A stretch of 52,526 bases of DNA from contig NZ_JAULSI010000027.1 in NCBI RefSeq assembly GCF_030711405.1, positions 32,272-84,797 on the forward strand. The letters run 5' to 3'. Origin of the DNA: Massilia brevitalea. GTDB taxonomy: Bacteria > Pseudomonadota > Gammaproteobacteria > Burkholderiales > Burkholderiaceae_D. The position numbers and the translations under genes were made by a program. Positions 34,513 through 47,886 of the stretch are shown in pieces; within the stretch, counting starts at the first letter, position 1; each line of letters opens with the position of its first letter. The notes under the pieces are model-generated. The model ran no database searches. It was not told where the DNA came from and was given only the letters and a program-made list of their open reading frames with translations.

Positions 34513-34994
34513 GGACGGTCTCCGCGCCGCGCCTTGCCCATGGTATCGGCGGCGCGCCGTACCGCGCGCAGGATGCGCATGTGGGTGCCGCAGCGGCACA
34601 GGTTCGGCATCATGTGGCTGCGGATCTGCTCGTCGGTCGGCGCCGGGTGCCTGTCGAGCAGGGCCTGGGCGCGCATGATCATGCCGGCGATGCAGTAGCC
34701 GCACTGGGCCGCCTGCTCGTCGATGAAGGCCTGCTGCAGCACGCCGGGCTGCGCGGCCGTGCCGAGGCCCTCGACGGTGCGCACCGGCCGGGCGCCCACC
34801 ACCGACACCGGCACGATGCAGGACATCACCGGCGCGCCGCCCAGTATCACGGTGCAGGCGCCGCACTGGCCCAGGCCGCAGCCGAACTTGGCGCCGTTCA
34901 GCGCCAGGTCGTTGCGCAGCACGTAGAGCAAGGGCGTGTCGGCGTCGGTGTCGACCCGGTGCTTTTTCCCATTCACCTGCAGTTCGTAGCTCAT
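34509..34994 (-). CDS. (2Fe-2S) subunit of the molybdenum hydroxylase
   Basis: 161 residues. Plant-type ferredoxin cluster ligands C39, C44, C47 and C59 (GCGLGQCGACTV) and the second cluster's C98, C101, C133, C135 (CGYC and CRC) are all present. It carries electrons from the molybdenum cofactor to the cytochrome c subunit. ATG 34994 overlaps the cytochrome stop by 4 bp and the stop overlaps the large-subunit GTG by 4 bp. No own leader is visible; it is presumably carried out by the Tat leader of the large subunit. Confidence 0.92.
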   Translation of the reverse strand: MSYELQVNGKKHRVDTDADTPLLYVLRNDLALNGAKFGCGLGQCGACTVILGGAPVMSCIVPVSVVGARPVRTVEGLGTAAQPGVLQQAFIDEQAAQCGYCIAGMIMRAQALLDRHPAPTDEQIRSHMMPNLCRCGTHMRILRAVRRAADTMGKARRGDRP

Positions 34995-36300
34995 TCCTTT
35001 CCTTTCCGGACCGCGTCCGCAAGATCCGGCCAGTCGGCCTGGGCGGCGCCATAGCGGCGCAGGTAGGCGGCCAGCGCAACCGTCTGCTCGTCGCTGAGGA
35101 TGGCGCCGAAGCCCGGCATCCAGCGCGCCGGCTCGCCATCCGGCGGGGCGATGCCGTCGCGCAGCAGGTGGATCAGGCTGCGCGGGTCGGGGTCGTACAG
35201 CGCCACGGCCTGCTGCAGCTGCAGCGCCGTGCCCGAACTCTCGGCGCGCCCGGCGTCGTGGCAGCGCGCGCAGGCGTTGGCATACACCTGGTGGCCAAGC
35301 TGCATGCGCGCCAGGTCGGGTCGTCGGGCTTCGGCGCCGGCAGACTGCCGGGCCGGCGTGCAGGCGTGTCGCGCGCCGGCGCCTGGTCCAGGTAGCTGTG
35401 GATGTAGGTGGCCAGCGCCGCGATGTCGGCCGGGTCGCCGTGGCGCAGGTTCTCGGCCACGCCCTGCATCGGCCCGCCGGCCGCCGCGTGGCCGGGCGCG
35501 ATGCCGGTGCGCAGGTAGGCCGCCAGGTGCTCGCGCGACCACGGCAGCGGCGATGGCGACTTCGCATTCAGCGCCGGCACATACCAGTCCTCGGCCTCGC
35601 CGCCGTCGAAGAAGCGCTTGTCGTCCGGCCCGCCGAGGCGGGTGCGCGGCGTGTGGCAGGCGCTGCAATGCGCCAGGGCGTCGGCCACGTAGGCGCCGCG
35701 GTTCCATTCCGCCGATTGCTTCGGGTCGGCTTCGAAAGGCGCGTCGTCGAGATACAGCAGGTTCCAGAAGCCGACCAGGGGCCGGAATCCGAAGGGGAAG
35801 CTCATCGCGTTGGGGTGCGCCGGGGCGTCGAGCGGCGGGCGGGTCATGAAGTACGCGTACAGCGCCTGCACGTCGCCCTGGTTCAGGCGCGCGTAGTGGT
35901 TGTAGGGGAAGGCCGGGTACAGCAGGTGGCCGTCGCGCGACACGCCCTTGCGCATGGCGCGCTCGAAGGCTTCCAGGCTCCAGCCGCCGATGCCGGTGCG
36001 CCTGTCGGGCGTGATGTTGGTGCTGTAGACGGTGCCGAACGGGGTTTCGATGGGAAAGCCGCCGGCGAAGGGGCGGCTGAGGTCGACGGTATGGCAGGCG
36101 GCGCAGGTGCCGAGGGCCGCCACCCGGGCGCCACGCTCGACCAGACCGGGCTCGAAACGTGGCGCCGCGTTGATCGGCGCCAGCGCCGGGCGCCACATGA
36201 CCGCCACGGCGAGGATGCCCAGCAGGGCGGCCACCAAGGATAGCCAACCCAGCCAGCGCAGGGTACGCCCGCGGCGCCGTCCGCGCCCAGCATCACTCAT
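34991..36300 (-). pseudogene. Cytochrome c subunit with an internal frameshift
   Basis: Should be about 435 residues: one N-terminal membrane anchor ([20 protein letters not shown], about 17-36) and three heme c sites. CAACH (66-70) and CSACH (212-216) are in the frame from ATG 36300 (GGGAG upstream). Near 35310-35330 the frame slips: one frame ends in nonsense at 35173, while the third heme site (ANACARCHDAGR) and the whole last domain continue in another frame to the stop at 34991, which overlaps the next gene by 4 bp. It would pass electrons from the iron-sulfur subunit to the respiratory chain. A sequencing error, a real mutation or programmed slippage are all open. Confidence 0.8.
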
Positions 36301-36425
36301 CGTCGCTCCCGAATCCCGTGTATTCTTGGCATGCATTGTCGAGCGCCCCGGCCGGCATGGTCTGTTCGCTCACGCACAGTGGCGCCCGGCCTTGCCTCCA
36401 GCGTATTGGACCCCATCTGCATCCG

Positions 36426-40802
<4,377 letters not shown>

Positions 40803-40940
40803 GCTACCAGAAACAGCCTGGCAGAAAGCCACCCGCAGCCGGCTTGATACGCGCCGGTGAAATGCACGGCAATGCGAACTCGGCGTCCTGCATGCGGTCG
40901 AACCTGCTCTGCCACACGGCTCAGCGCTTTGCCATCCACC

Positions 40941-42398
40941 ATGGACCCGACCGACGCTGCACCCACTGCACACGGTGCACCCGCCGCGCCAGCCACTGCG
41001 GCGGCCCGTCCCCAGCCGGCCATCGGCCTGCGCGCGGCCGTCGCGCTGATCGTCGGCGTCGTCATCGGCGCCGGCATCTTCAAGGCGCCCTCGATCGTGG
41101 CCTCGCTCAGCCCCAGCGCCGGGGCGATGTTCGGCATGTGGCTGCTGGGCGGCGTGGTCTCGCTGATCGGCGCGCTCTGCTACGCCGAACTGGCCACCGC
41201 CTACCCGCATGCCGGCGGCGACTACCACTTCCTGCAGCGCGCCTACGGCCGCTCGGTGGCCTTCCTGTTCGGCTGGGCGCGCTTTTCCGTCATCACCACC
41301 GGCTCGATCGCCCTGCTCGGCTTCGTGTTCGGCGACTACCTGCAGCAGGTACTGCCCTTCCCGCTCGGCCCGCCCGGCGCCGGCCCCACGCTGTATGCCG
41401 CCGCCATCATCGTGGTGCTCACGCTGGTGAACGTGCGCGGCATCCGCGCCGGCGCCGCCACCCAGACCTGGCTGACCCTGCTCGAAGTCGGCGGCCTGCT
41501 GCTCATCGTCGCGGCCGCCGCGCTGCTGGCGGACCCGCCCGCGCCGGCACCCGCCGCCGGCATGGCGAGCGCCGCCGGCGCGGGCGGCTCCTCTCCCTCC
41601 TACGGCATGGCGATGGTCTTCGTGCTGCTCACCTACGGCGGCTGGAACGAGGCCGCCTACATCAGCGCCGAAGTACGCGACGGACGGCGCAACATGGCCC
41701 GGGCCCTGACCCTGTCCGTCCTGCTGATCACAGGCCTGTACCTGCTGGTAGCCTGGGCCTGCTGGCATACGCTGGGCATGGCCGGCATGGCGTCGTCGGA
41801 AGCGCTGGCCGCCGACGTGATGCGGCGCGCCCTCGGGCCCGGCGGCGAAGCGTTGATCGCGCTGCTGGTCGCAGTGTCGGCGCTTACCTCGATCAACGCC
41901 ACCATGATCGTCGGCGCGCGCAGCAGCTATGCGCTGGGCTGCGACTGGCCGCGCCTGCGCCGGCTCGGGCGCTGGGACGGCGCGCGCGGCACGCCGGCGG
42001 TGGCCATGCTGGTGCAGGGCCTGGCCGCGCTGCTGCTGGTGGCCCTGGGCGCCGGCTTCGGCAGCGGCTTCAGGGCCATGGTCGAGTTCACGGCGCCGGT
42101 GTTCTGGCTGTTCTTCCTGCTGGCCGGCGTGTCGCTGTTCGTGCTGCGCCGGCGCGAGCCCGACCTGCCGCGCCCGTTCCGCGTCCCCCTGTTCCCGCTG
42201 CTGCCCCTGCTGTTCTGCGCCACCTGCGCCTGGATGCTCTGGTCCAGCCTGTCCTACGTGTTCAGCCAGTCGCTGGGCGGGCTGAACGCGGCCTGGATCG
42301 GCGTGGCCGTGCTTGCCGCCGGACTGCTGCTGCTGCCCCTGCTGGGCAGCCCGGCGCCCCAGGTTCCCGTCCCGCTTGCCCCCTCCAAGGAGAACTGA
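40941..42398 (+). CDS. APC family amino acid permease
   Basis: About 485 residues from ATG 40941; upstream in-frame starts lack a ribosome site. Twelve hydrophobic segments; the APC signature VGVVIGAGIFKAPSIVAS in the first helix (unwound GxGxF substrate site), then GGDYHFLQRAYGRSVAFLFG. The C-terminal part ends in a proline-rich tail. It imports or exchanges an amino acid or amine. The methyltransferase gene starts 1 base after its stop, so the two are one unit. Confidence 0.88.
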   Translation: MDPTDAAPTAHGAPAAPATAAARPQPAIGLRAAVALIVGVVIGAGIFKAPSIVASLSPSAGAMFGMWLLGGVVSLIGALCYAELATAYPHAGGDYHFLQRAYGRSVAFLFGWARFSVITTGSIALLGFVFGDYLQQVLPFPLGPPGAGPTLYAAAIIVVLTLVNVRGIRAGAATQTWLTLLEVGGLLLIVAAAALLADPPAPAPAAGMASAAGAGGSSPSYGMAMVFVLLTYGGWNEAAYISAEVRDGRRNMARALTLSVLLITGLYLLVAWACWHTLGMAGMASSEALAADVMRRALGPGGEALIALLVAVSALTSINATMIVGARSSYALGCDWPRLRRLGRWDGARGTPAVAMLVQGLAALLLVALGAGFGSGFRAMVEFTAPVFWLFFLLAGVSLFVLRRREPDLPRPFRVPLFPLLPLLFCATCAWMLWSSLSYVFSQSLGGLNAAWIGVAVLAAGLLLLPLLGSPAPQVPVPLAPSKEN

Positions 42399-42399
42399 C

Positions 42400-42999
42400 A
42401 TGAACGACAACCCGAGCCGCCGCAAGCTGCTCCTGCTCGGCGCCGCCAGCGCCGGCCTGGGCATGCTGCCCGCAGGCGCCGCGCCGGCGCACAGCGACAC
42501 CACCGCCGCCGCACCCAGGCTCGACGTGCCCTATGTGCCGACGCCGCAGCAGGTGGTCGACCGCATGCTGGCGCTGGCGAAGGTCGGCAAGAACGACGTG
42601 CTCTACGACCTCGGCTGCGGCGACGGCCGCATCGTCGTCACCGCCGCCAAACAGCTCGGCGCGCGCGGCACCGGCATCGACATCGACCCGGTGCGCATCG
42701 CCGAAGCCGAGGACAATGCACGCAAGGCCGGCGTCGACAAGCGCGTCAGCTTCAAGGTGGGCGATTTGTTCGAGGCCGACCTCTCGGGCGCCTCGGTCGT
42801 CACGCTCTACCTGCTGCCGACGATCAATACCCGGCTGCGCCCGCGCCTGTGGCAGCAACTGAAGGTCGGTTCGCGCGTAGTCTCGCACGCCTTCGACATG
42901 GGGCCGGAATGGCCGCCCAAGAAAACGGCGACCGTCGAGGGGCGGACGCTCTATTACTGGACCATTACCGAGGCGCAGAAGAAAAAGGCGAAGGCCTGA
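42400..42999 (+). CDS. SAM-dependent methyltransferase with an export leader
   Basis: 199 residues. ATG 42400 has AAGGAG upstream. The class I methyltransferase core is clear: motif I VLYDLGCGDGRIVVTAA, motif II GTGIDIDPVRIAEAEDNARK, then VVTLYLLPTINTRLRP. The first 30 residues look like an export signal with a twin-arginine start (SRRKLLLLGAASAG) and AGAAPAHS as a cleavage region. Because SAM is cytosolic, export of the enzyme would be surprising. Substrate unknown. Coupled to the permease gene. Confidence 0.82.
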   Translation: MNDNPSRRKLLLLGAASAGLGMLPAGAAPAHSDTTAAAPRLDVPYVPTPQQVVDRMLALAKVGKNDVLYDLGCGDGRIVVTAAKQLGARGTGIDIDPVRIAEAEDNARKAGVDKRVSFKVGDLFEADLSGASVVTLYLLPTINTRLRPRLWQQLKVGSRVVSHAFDMGPEWPPKKTATVEGRTLYYWTITEAQKKKAKA

Positions 43000-43090
43000 G
43001 CGGCCGGGCTGGGCGAGTTGGCTGGATGGCTGGAGCGGACCGCGCGCACGGCAGCGATGCTGTTTGCACACGCGGCGATTCCGTGTAAAC

Positions 43091-43115
43091 TTGAATACGA
43101 ATCATTCTCATTCAA
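43091..43115. promoter_or_regulatory. Fur-like box upstream of DUF2325
   Basis: TTGAAT (43091-43096) and ATTCAA (43110-43115) form a dyad whose centre reads AATCATTCTCATT, the repeated NAT-type pattern of beta-proteobacterial Fur sites. It lies 73 bp before the DUF2325 start. Iron control is inference. Confidence 0.5.
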
Positions 43116-43187
43116 GGAAGTGCATGCCGTGGTGCGCGCTTGCCGCAGATGTGAGCCCGTACACAGCCATTCGCCCAAAGGATCCGT

Positions 43188-44444
43188 ATGTGCGACAAAC
43201 ACCCTTCGCTCGACCCAGCCAATGTGCAGTTCCAGACCCAGCAAAGCTCGCGCCGGCGCCGCATCTGGGAGTTGTCCCGCAATTGCCATTGTCCGCTGAT
43301 CGGCGTCGCCCTGCCGCTGGGCACGCTGCGCAAGCTGGTGGAAAAAGTCACCGGCGGCGCACTCATGCACGACGACTACGAGGTGCACGTCGGCGCCGTC
43401 AACGATTGCACCAGCCGCAACCGCGTGGCCGAGGCCGTGCAGAAGGAACTCGAACGGCGCTATGCGCAGGTGATCTTCCGCTTCCGCAGCGCCCGCAGCG
43501 CGGCCCAGGTGGCCGAGCTGTGGGAAGCGGCGGTGAACGCGGGCGATGTGGCCGGCGCCTTCTGGGCCGGGCTGTCGCACCCGGCCTGCGTGCCGGCGCT
43601 GGAAGAAAAGATGTGCCGCGACATCCACATGGTCCAGCACCAGGCCGGCGCCTGCGCCCGCGCCGACATCGGCAAGTACAACGCCCTGCTCGGCGACAAG
43701 GCCCGGTTCGAAGGCGAGCTGGCGCGGCTGCAGGCGCGCTGCAACGCCCTGCTGCACGAAAAGAAGCTGGACGCCGACCGTTTCGAGCAGCAGTTGATGG
43801 CGGCACGCGCCGCCACCATCGCGCGCGAGACCGATGTCCACAACCTGCGCAACGAGCTGGCCCAGCTGCGCTCGACCATCCCCGAGCTGGAAACGCGCAA
43901 GCGCCTGGCCAACCAGCTGGCGCGCATGGAGGCGCGTGAAGCCGCGCTGCGCGGCCAGATCGCCGAGCTGAAGACCAACCGGGCCGAGGCTGCCGCCCGT
44001 GTCGCCGAACCTGCCGCCGCCGCGCCGGCGCCAGCCGTTCCGGCGTCCATGTCGGCAGCGCCGCCGGTTATCCCCATCCAGCTGGTCAACCAGAGCGTGC
44101 TCTGCGTTGGCGGACGCAGCGGCAACGTCTCGTTCTACCGCAAGATGGTGGAAAAGAGCGGCGCCCAGTTCGCGCACCACGACGGCGGCCTGGAAGACAG
44201 CAGCAACCAGCTCGACGCCAGCCTGGCCGCTGCCGACCTCGTCATCTGCCAGACCGGCTGCATCAGCCATGGCGCCTACTGGCGCGTGAAGGAATACTGC
44301 AAGCGCACCGGCAAGCGCTGCGTGTTCGTCGACAACCCGAGCGTGTCGAGCCTGGCGCGCGGCCTGCAGGAAATGGGCGCCGTCCCGGCCCTGGCGATGG
44401 CCGAGGAAGGGCCGGCCACTGAAGCTGAAGCCTGCAAGACCTAG
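43188..44444 (+). CDS. DUF2325 domain protein
   Basis: 418 residues. N-terminal region with Cys/His residues (ELSRNCHCPLIGVALPLG), a long coiled coil (about 165-270; EGELARLQARCNALLHEKK onward), an Ala/Pro linker, and the C-terminal DUF2325 domain: QSVLCVGGRSGNVSFYRKMV, then HHDGGLEDSSNQLDASLAAA, then DLVICQTGCISHGAYWRVKE. The cysteine in QTGCISH is conserved in the family. Function unknown; no signal peptide. A Fur-like box upstream links it to iron. It stands alone between the methyltransferase and the hydrolase. Confidence 0.85.
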   Translation: MCDKHPSLDPANVQFQTQQSSRRRRIWELSRNCHCPLIGVALPLGTLRKLVEKVTGGALMHDDYEVHVGAVNDCTSRNRVAEAVQKELERRYAQVIFRFRSARSAAQVAELWEAAVNAGDVAGAFWAGLSHPACVPALEEKMCRDIHMVQHQAGACARADIGKYNALLGDKARFEGELARLQARCNALLHEKKLDADRFEQQLMAARAATIARETDVHNLRNELAQLRSTIPELETRKRLANQLARMEAREAALRGQIAELKTNRAEAAARVAEPAAAAPAPAVPASMSAAPPVIPIQLVNQSVLCVGGRSGNVSFYRKMVEKSGAQFAHHDGGLEDSSNQLDASLAAADLVICQTGCISHGAYWRVKEYCKRTGKRCVFVDNPSVSSLARGLQEMGAVPALAMAEEGPATEAEACKT

Positions 44445-44581
44445 CCTCACGGCATGCATTCCCGGGCTACGGCGGCCTGCATTTTAACGCCGCGCAAACG
44501 AGGCCGCGTTCGATTGAAACGCGCTTGGAAGCGGGCGAATCGAAGCGTAGAGTGCTGCCACCAGAACCGGACGAGGACGCC

Positions 44582-45799
44582 ATGTACGCAAGCAACTGGA
44601 ACGACCTGTCGACCCTTGGGGTCGCCGCCCTGAAGCAGATGGACCGCTCGCGCCGGGCGCGCGGGCAATTGCTGGACCGCGCCGGCTATGGCCCGCGAGA
44701 AACGCCTTCCATCGTGCTGCACGCCGAGCCCGGCCTCAAGCTGCGCCGCTACGCTGCGGCGGATAGTCCGGCAGATAAAACGGCGAACAGCCCTGCCGTC
44801 CTGCTGGTGCCGGCGCCCATCAAGCGCGCCTACATCTGGGACATGGCGCCCGAGATCAGCGTCGTGCAGCGCTGGCTGGAGCGCGGCTACCGCGTCTACC
44901 TGGCCGAATGGGTGCCGCTCGACGAGCAGCATGCCGGCGCCAATGCCGCGACCCATGCCGATGCCGATGCCGATTTTCATCCCAACGCTCATTTCGCCAG
45001 CGGCTTCAGCCTGGCCGGCTACGGCGACCGCCTGCTGCGCATCTGCCGCGAGCAGATCCGGCACGACAGCGGCCAGGACAAGGTGATCGTCGCCGGCCAC
45101 TCGCTGGGCGGGATCCTGGCGGCCATCCACGCCTGCCTGTATCCCGCGGCGGTGGCCGCCACCGTGCTGCTCGAAGCCCCGCTCGGCTTCGATCCGGCCA
45201 GCGACTGCTTCGCGCCCCTGGTCCGGGCCACGCCCGATGCGCGCCGCATCGCCGACGCCTTTGGCCAGGTGCCGGGCAGTTTCCTGAACATGATGAGCGC
45301 CGCCGCCGAGCCGCATGCCTTCGGCTGGGAGCGCCTGCTCGACCGCACTGCCTCGATGACCAGCCCGCAGGCCCTGAACAGCTACATGCAGGTCGAACGC
45401 TGGACCCATGACGAGTTTCCGCTGCCGGGGCCGCTGTTCGTCGACCTGGTGGAATCGCTGTACCGCAACGATGCCTTCACCCAGGGCAAGCTGGCGATCG
45501 GCGCGCGCGTCATCGGCCCGCACGACCTGCACTCGCCGCTGGTCAGCGTGTTCGACGGGCGCAGCAAGGTGATTCCACCGCAATCGGTGCACCCCTTCCA
45601 CGAGGCGACGGCCAGCGCCGACAAGCTTCTGCTCGAATACAGCGGCGACATCGGCGTCAATTTGCAGCACGTCGGGGTGCTGGTCGGCCGCAATGCCCAC
45701 GCGCGGATCTGGCCGGCGATCTTCAACTGGCTGGACGCGCTGCGCACGCGCGCAACTGCTACGGCTGCGACGGTCGCAATGCCGGCGCCGTCAGTCTGA
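44582..45799 (+). CDS. PhaC-related alpha/beta hydrolase
   Basis: About 405 residues from ATG 44582. VLLVPAPIKRAYIWDMAP near residues 73-90 and RGYRVYLAEWVPL at 101-113 are typical of polyhydroxyalkanoate synthases, but the nucleophile elbow is AGHSLGG with S174, where synthases have cysteine (G-x-C-x-G). It is more likely a lipase, esterase or PHA depolymerase-like relative than a synthase. A small in-frame GCCGAT triplication encodes HADADADF near 126-132. A perfect 11-bp-stem hairpin follows the gene. Confidence 0.8.
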   Translation: MYASNWNDLSTLGVAALKQMDRSRRARGQLLDRAGYGPRETPSIVLHAEPGLKLRRYAAADSPADKTANSPAVLLVPAPIKRAYIWDMAPEISVVQRWLERGYRVYLAEWVPLDEQHAGANAATHADADADFHPNAHFASGFSLAGYGDRLLRICREQIRHDSGQDKVIVAGHSLGGILAAIHACLYPAAVAATVLLEAPLGFDPASDCFAPLVRATPDARRIADAFGQVPGSFLNMMSAAAEPHAFGWERLLDRTASMTSPQALNSYMQVERWTHDEFPLPGPLFVDLVESLYRNDAFTQGKLAIGARVIGPHDLHSPLVSVFDGRSKVIPPQSVHPFHEATASADKLLLEYSGDIGVNLQHVGVLVGRNAHARIWPAIFNWLDALRTRATATAATVAMPAPSV

Positions 45800-45810
45800 A
45801 CCGCAACACA

Positions 45811-45837
45811 GCGGGTGGCGTGAAGAACGCCACCCGC
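45811..45837 (+). terminator. Strong hairpin after the PhaC-related gene
   Basis: Perfect 11-bp inverted repeat (45811-45821 with 45827-45837, loop GAAGA). GC-rich stem, no T-tract. It separates this gene from the NCS2 permease gene. Confidence 0.6.
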
Positions 45838-45925
45838 GCGGGTCAAGGCAATCCTGCTGATGCCGCCGAAATCCCCTATGCCAGGCCCGGCAGCGTAAAA
45901 TCGCGTTTTTGCCCGGTGCCCGCGC

Positions 45926-47401
45926 ATGACTACTGAACCCAAGCTGCCCGCCTCGCTTCCCGAACCGGACCTTAGCTCACCTTCCAGCTTACCTTCCAGC
46001 TTACTTTCCAGCCCACCTGCCGCCGCCCGTAGCGCGACGCCCGACCTGGTCCTCGGCCTCGAAGACCGCCCGACACCCTGGGTCGGCATGCTCGCCGCCC
46101 TGCAGCACCTGCTGGCCATCATCGTCCCCATCGTCACGCCCGGCCTCCTGATCTGCCAGGCGCTGGGCGTGCCGGCGCGCGATACCAACCTGATCGTCTC
46201 GATGTCGCTGGTCATCTCCGGCATCGCCACCTTCGTCCAGTGCCGCCGCTTCGGCCCGCTGGGCGCCGGACTCCTCATCGTGCAGGGCACCAGCTTCAAT
46301 TTCGTCGGCCCGCTGATCGCCGGCGGCTCGCTGATGGTCAAGCAAGGCACGCCGGTGGAAGCGGTGATGGCTGCCATCTTCGGCGTGGTGGTTGCCGGCT
46401 CGTTTGTCGAGATGGGCGTCTCGCGCATCCTGCCCTTCGTAAAACGCATGATCACGCCGCTGGTCACCGGCATCGTGGTGCTGATGATCGGCCTCACCCT
46501 GATCAAGGTCGGGCTGATCAGCATGGGCGGCGGCTTCGCGGCGATGGGCAACGGAAGCTTCGCGAATGGCGAAAATTTGCTGTTGTCGGGCATGGTGCTG
46601 GCCATCATCGTGATCCTCAACCGTATCCCCGTGGTCTGGCTGCGCAGCAGCGCCATCGTGATTGCGCTCGCCGCGGGCTACGTGCTGGCCGGCTATCTCG
46701 GCCGTCTCGACTTCAGCGGCATGCACGAGGCGCCCGCCTTCCAGGTGCCGCTGCCGCTGCACTTCGGCCTGAGCTTCTCGTGGCCGCTGTTCATCCCGAT
46801 GATCGTGATCTATCTCGTGACCTCGCTCGAAGCGATCGGCGACGTCACGGCCACCAGCAAGATTTCGCGCGAGCCGGTCCAGGGTCCGGTGTGGATGCGC
46901 CGCATCAAGGGCGGCGTGCTGCTGAATGGCGCCAACTCCCTGCTGGCCGGCATCTTCAACACCTTCCCGAGCTCGATCTTTGCCCAGAATAACGGCGTGA
47001 TCCAGCTGACCGGCATCGCCAGCCGCCACATCGGCGTCTGGATCGCCCTGTTCCTGGTCGTGCTCGGCCTGTTCCCGAGCGTGGCCGGCGTGATCCAGGC
47101 GGTGCCGGAGCCGGTGCTGGGCGGCGCGGCCATGGTGATGTTCGGCGCCGTGGCAGCAGCCGGCATCAACATCCTGGCCAGCGTGGCGCTCGACCGGCGC
47201 GCCCTGCTGATCATCGCGGTGTCGCTGGCGCTGGGCCTGGGCGTCTCGCAGGTGCCGGAATTCCTGGTGCACATGCCGGCCGCGATCCGCAACGTGCTCG
47301 AATCGGGTGTCGCCACCGGCGGCATCTGCGCCGTGCTGCTGAACTGGTTCCTGCCCGACAGCCACCACACTAGCGATAACGACGGCAGCGCCGCGCACTG
47401 A
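45926..47401 (+). CDS. NCS2 family xanthine/uracil permease
   Basis: 491 residues, twelve or more hydrophobic segments. NCS2 marks: LAALQHLLAIIVPIVTPGLL in the first helix, VQGTSFNFVGPLIAGG, and the TSLEAIGDVTATSKIS substrate motif (E and the following G-D); then QNNGVIQLTGIASRHIG, the family signature. The glutamine/asparagine pair is as in xanthine/urate transporters. A 12-bp tandem repeat in the unstructured N-terminus inserts serine/leucine units. Single gene. Confidence 0.9.
   Translation: MTTEPKLPASLPEPDLSSPSSLPSSLLSSPPAAARSATPDLVLGLEDRPTPWVGMLAALQHLLAIIVPIVTPGLLICQALGVPARDTNLIVSMSLVISGIATFVQCRRFGPLGAGLLIVQGTSFNFVGPLIAGGSLMVKQGTPVEAVMAAIFGVVVAGSFVEMGVSRILPFVKRMITPLVTGIVVLMIGLTLIKVGLISMGGGFAAMGNGSFANGENLLLSGMVLAIIVILNRIPVVWLRSSAIVIALAAGYVLAGYLGRLDFSGMHEAPAFQVPLPLHFGLSFSWPLFIPMIVIYLVTSLEAIGDVTATSKISREPVQGPVWMRRIKGGVLLNGANSLLAGIFNTFPSSIFAQNNGVIQLTGIASRHIGVWIALFLVVLGLFPSVAGVIQAVPEPVLGGAAMVMFGAVAAAGINILASVALDRRALLIIAVSLALGLGVSQVPEFLVHMPAAIRNVLESGVATGGICAVLLNWFLPDSHHTSDNDGSAAH
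45974..46009 (+). repeat. Three 12-bp tandem repeats in the NCS2 N-terminus
   Basis: Units at 45974-45985, 45986-45997 and 45998-46009 (consensus AGCTTACCTTCC, one or two changes each). They encode the S-S-L-P run before the first membrane segment. Being a multiple of three, copy-number change would keep the frame. Confidence 0.7.
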
Positions 47402-47417
47402 CCCACCTTTCCTCCCC

Positions 47418-47438
47418 GCTCCCGCCGCGTGCGGGAGC
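47418..47438 (+). terminator. Hairpin after the NCS2 permease
   Basis: GCTCCCGC (47418-47425) pairs perfectly with GCGGGAGC (47431-47438) over CGCGT. No T-tract follows. Confidence 0.5.
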
Positions 47439-47501
47439 ACCGCATCCACCCGTCGATTCCACTTGCCGCTTTCCCAACGCTAAGTGATTTCACGTAATTA
47501 C

Positions 47502-47530
47502 TTCAGAAATGAACTATTCAGTGGTAAAAT
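47502..47530 (+). promoter_or_regulatory. Sigma-70 promoter for the small lipoprotein
   Basis: TTCAGA at 47502-47507 and TAAAAT at 47525-47530, spacer 17 bp, in an AT-rich patch about 60 bp before the ATG at 47590. Confidence 0.55.
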
Positions 47531-47589
47531 ACGCTTCGACGGACCGATATGGCCCGCCTTTTTCACTCACCTATCCATTGGCGGACAAA

Positions 47590-47841
47590 ATGAAAACCAC
47601 TTTCCTGATTCCAGCACTTCTCGTCTCCCTGCTTGCCGGTTGCGCTACCAGCAACCCTGTCGCTTCGAATGATCCGGTGCGCCAGCGCGTCCTGGCCGAG
47701 CTCGAGCAAGCCAAGGCCGACGGTTCCTACCCGCTCACCGAAGCTGCCTACGCCAACCTGCCGATCGCCCACGAGCAGAATCGCCAGCGCGTTGCGCAAG
47801 AAAACGCCGCAGCAGCAAGCGCAGCAACCAAGGCGCCTTGA
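47590..47841 (+). CDS. Small lipoprotein
   Basis: 83 residues from ATG 47590. Lipoprotein signal peptide with lipobox LLAGC (C18). The mature part is short: DPVRQRVLAELEQAKADGSY, then PLTEAAYANLP and an Ala-rich tail. It resembles small DUF4148-like exported proteins of Burkholderiales, but the match is weak. Single gene with its own promoter; MarR gene follows 45 bp downstream. Confidence 0.7.
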   Translation: MKTTFLIPALLVSLLAGCATSNPVASNDPVRQRVLAELEQAKADGSYPLTEAAYANLPIAHEQNRQRVAQENAAAASAATKAP

Positions 47842-47886
47842 TCGCGGCGGTACAATCTGCGCTTTTCTTCTCTGCAGGAGATTTCG

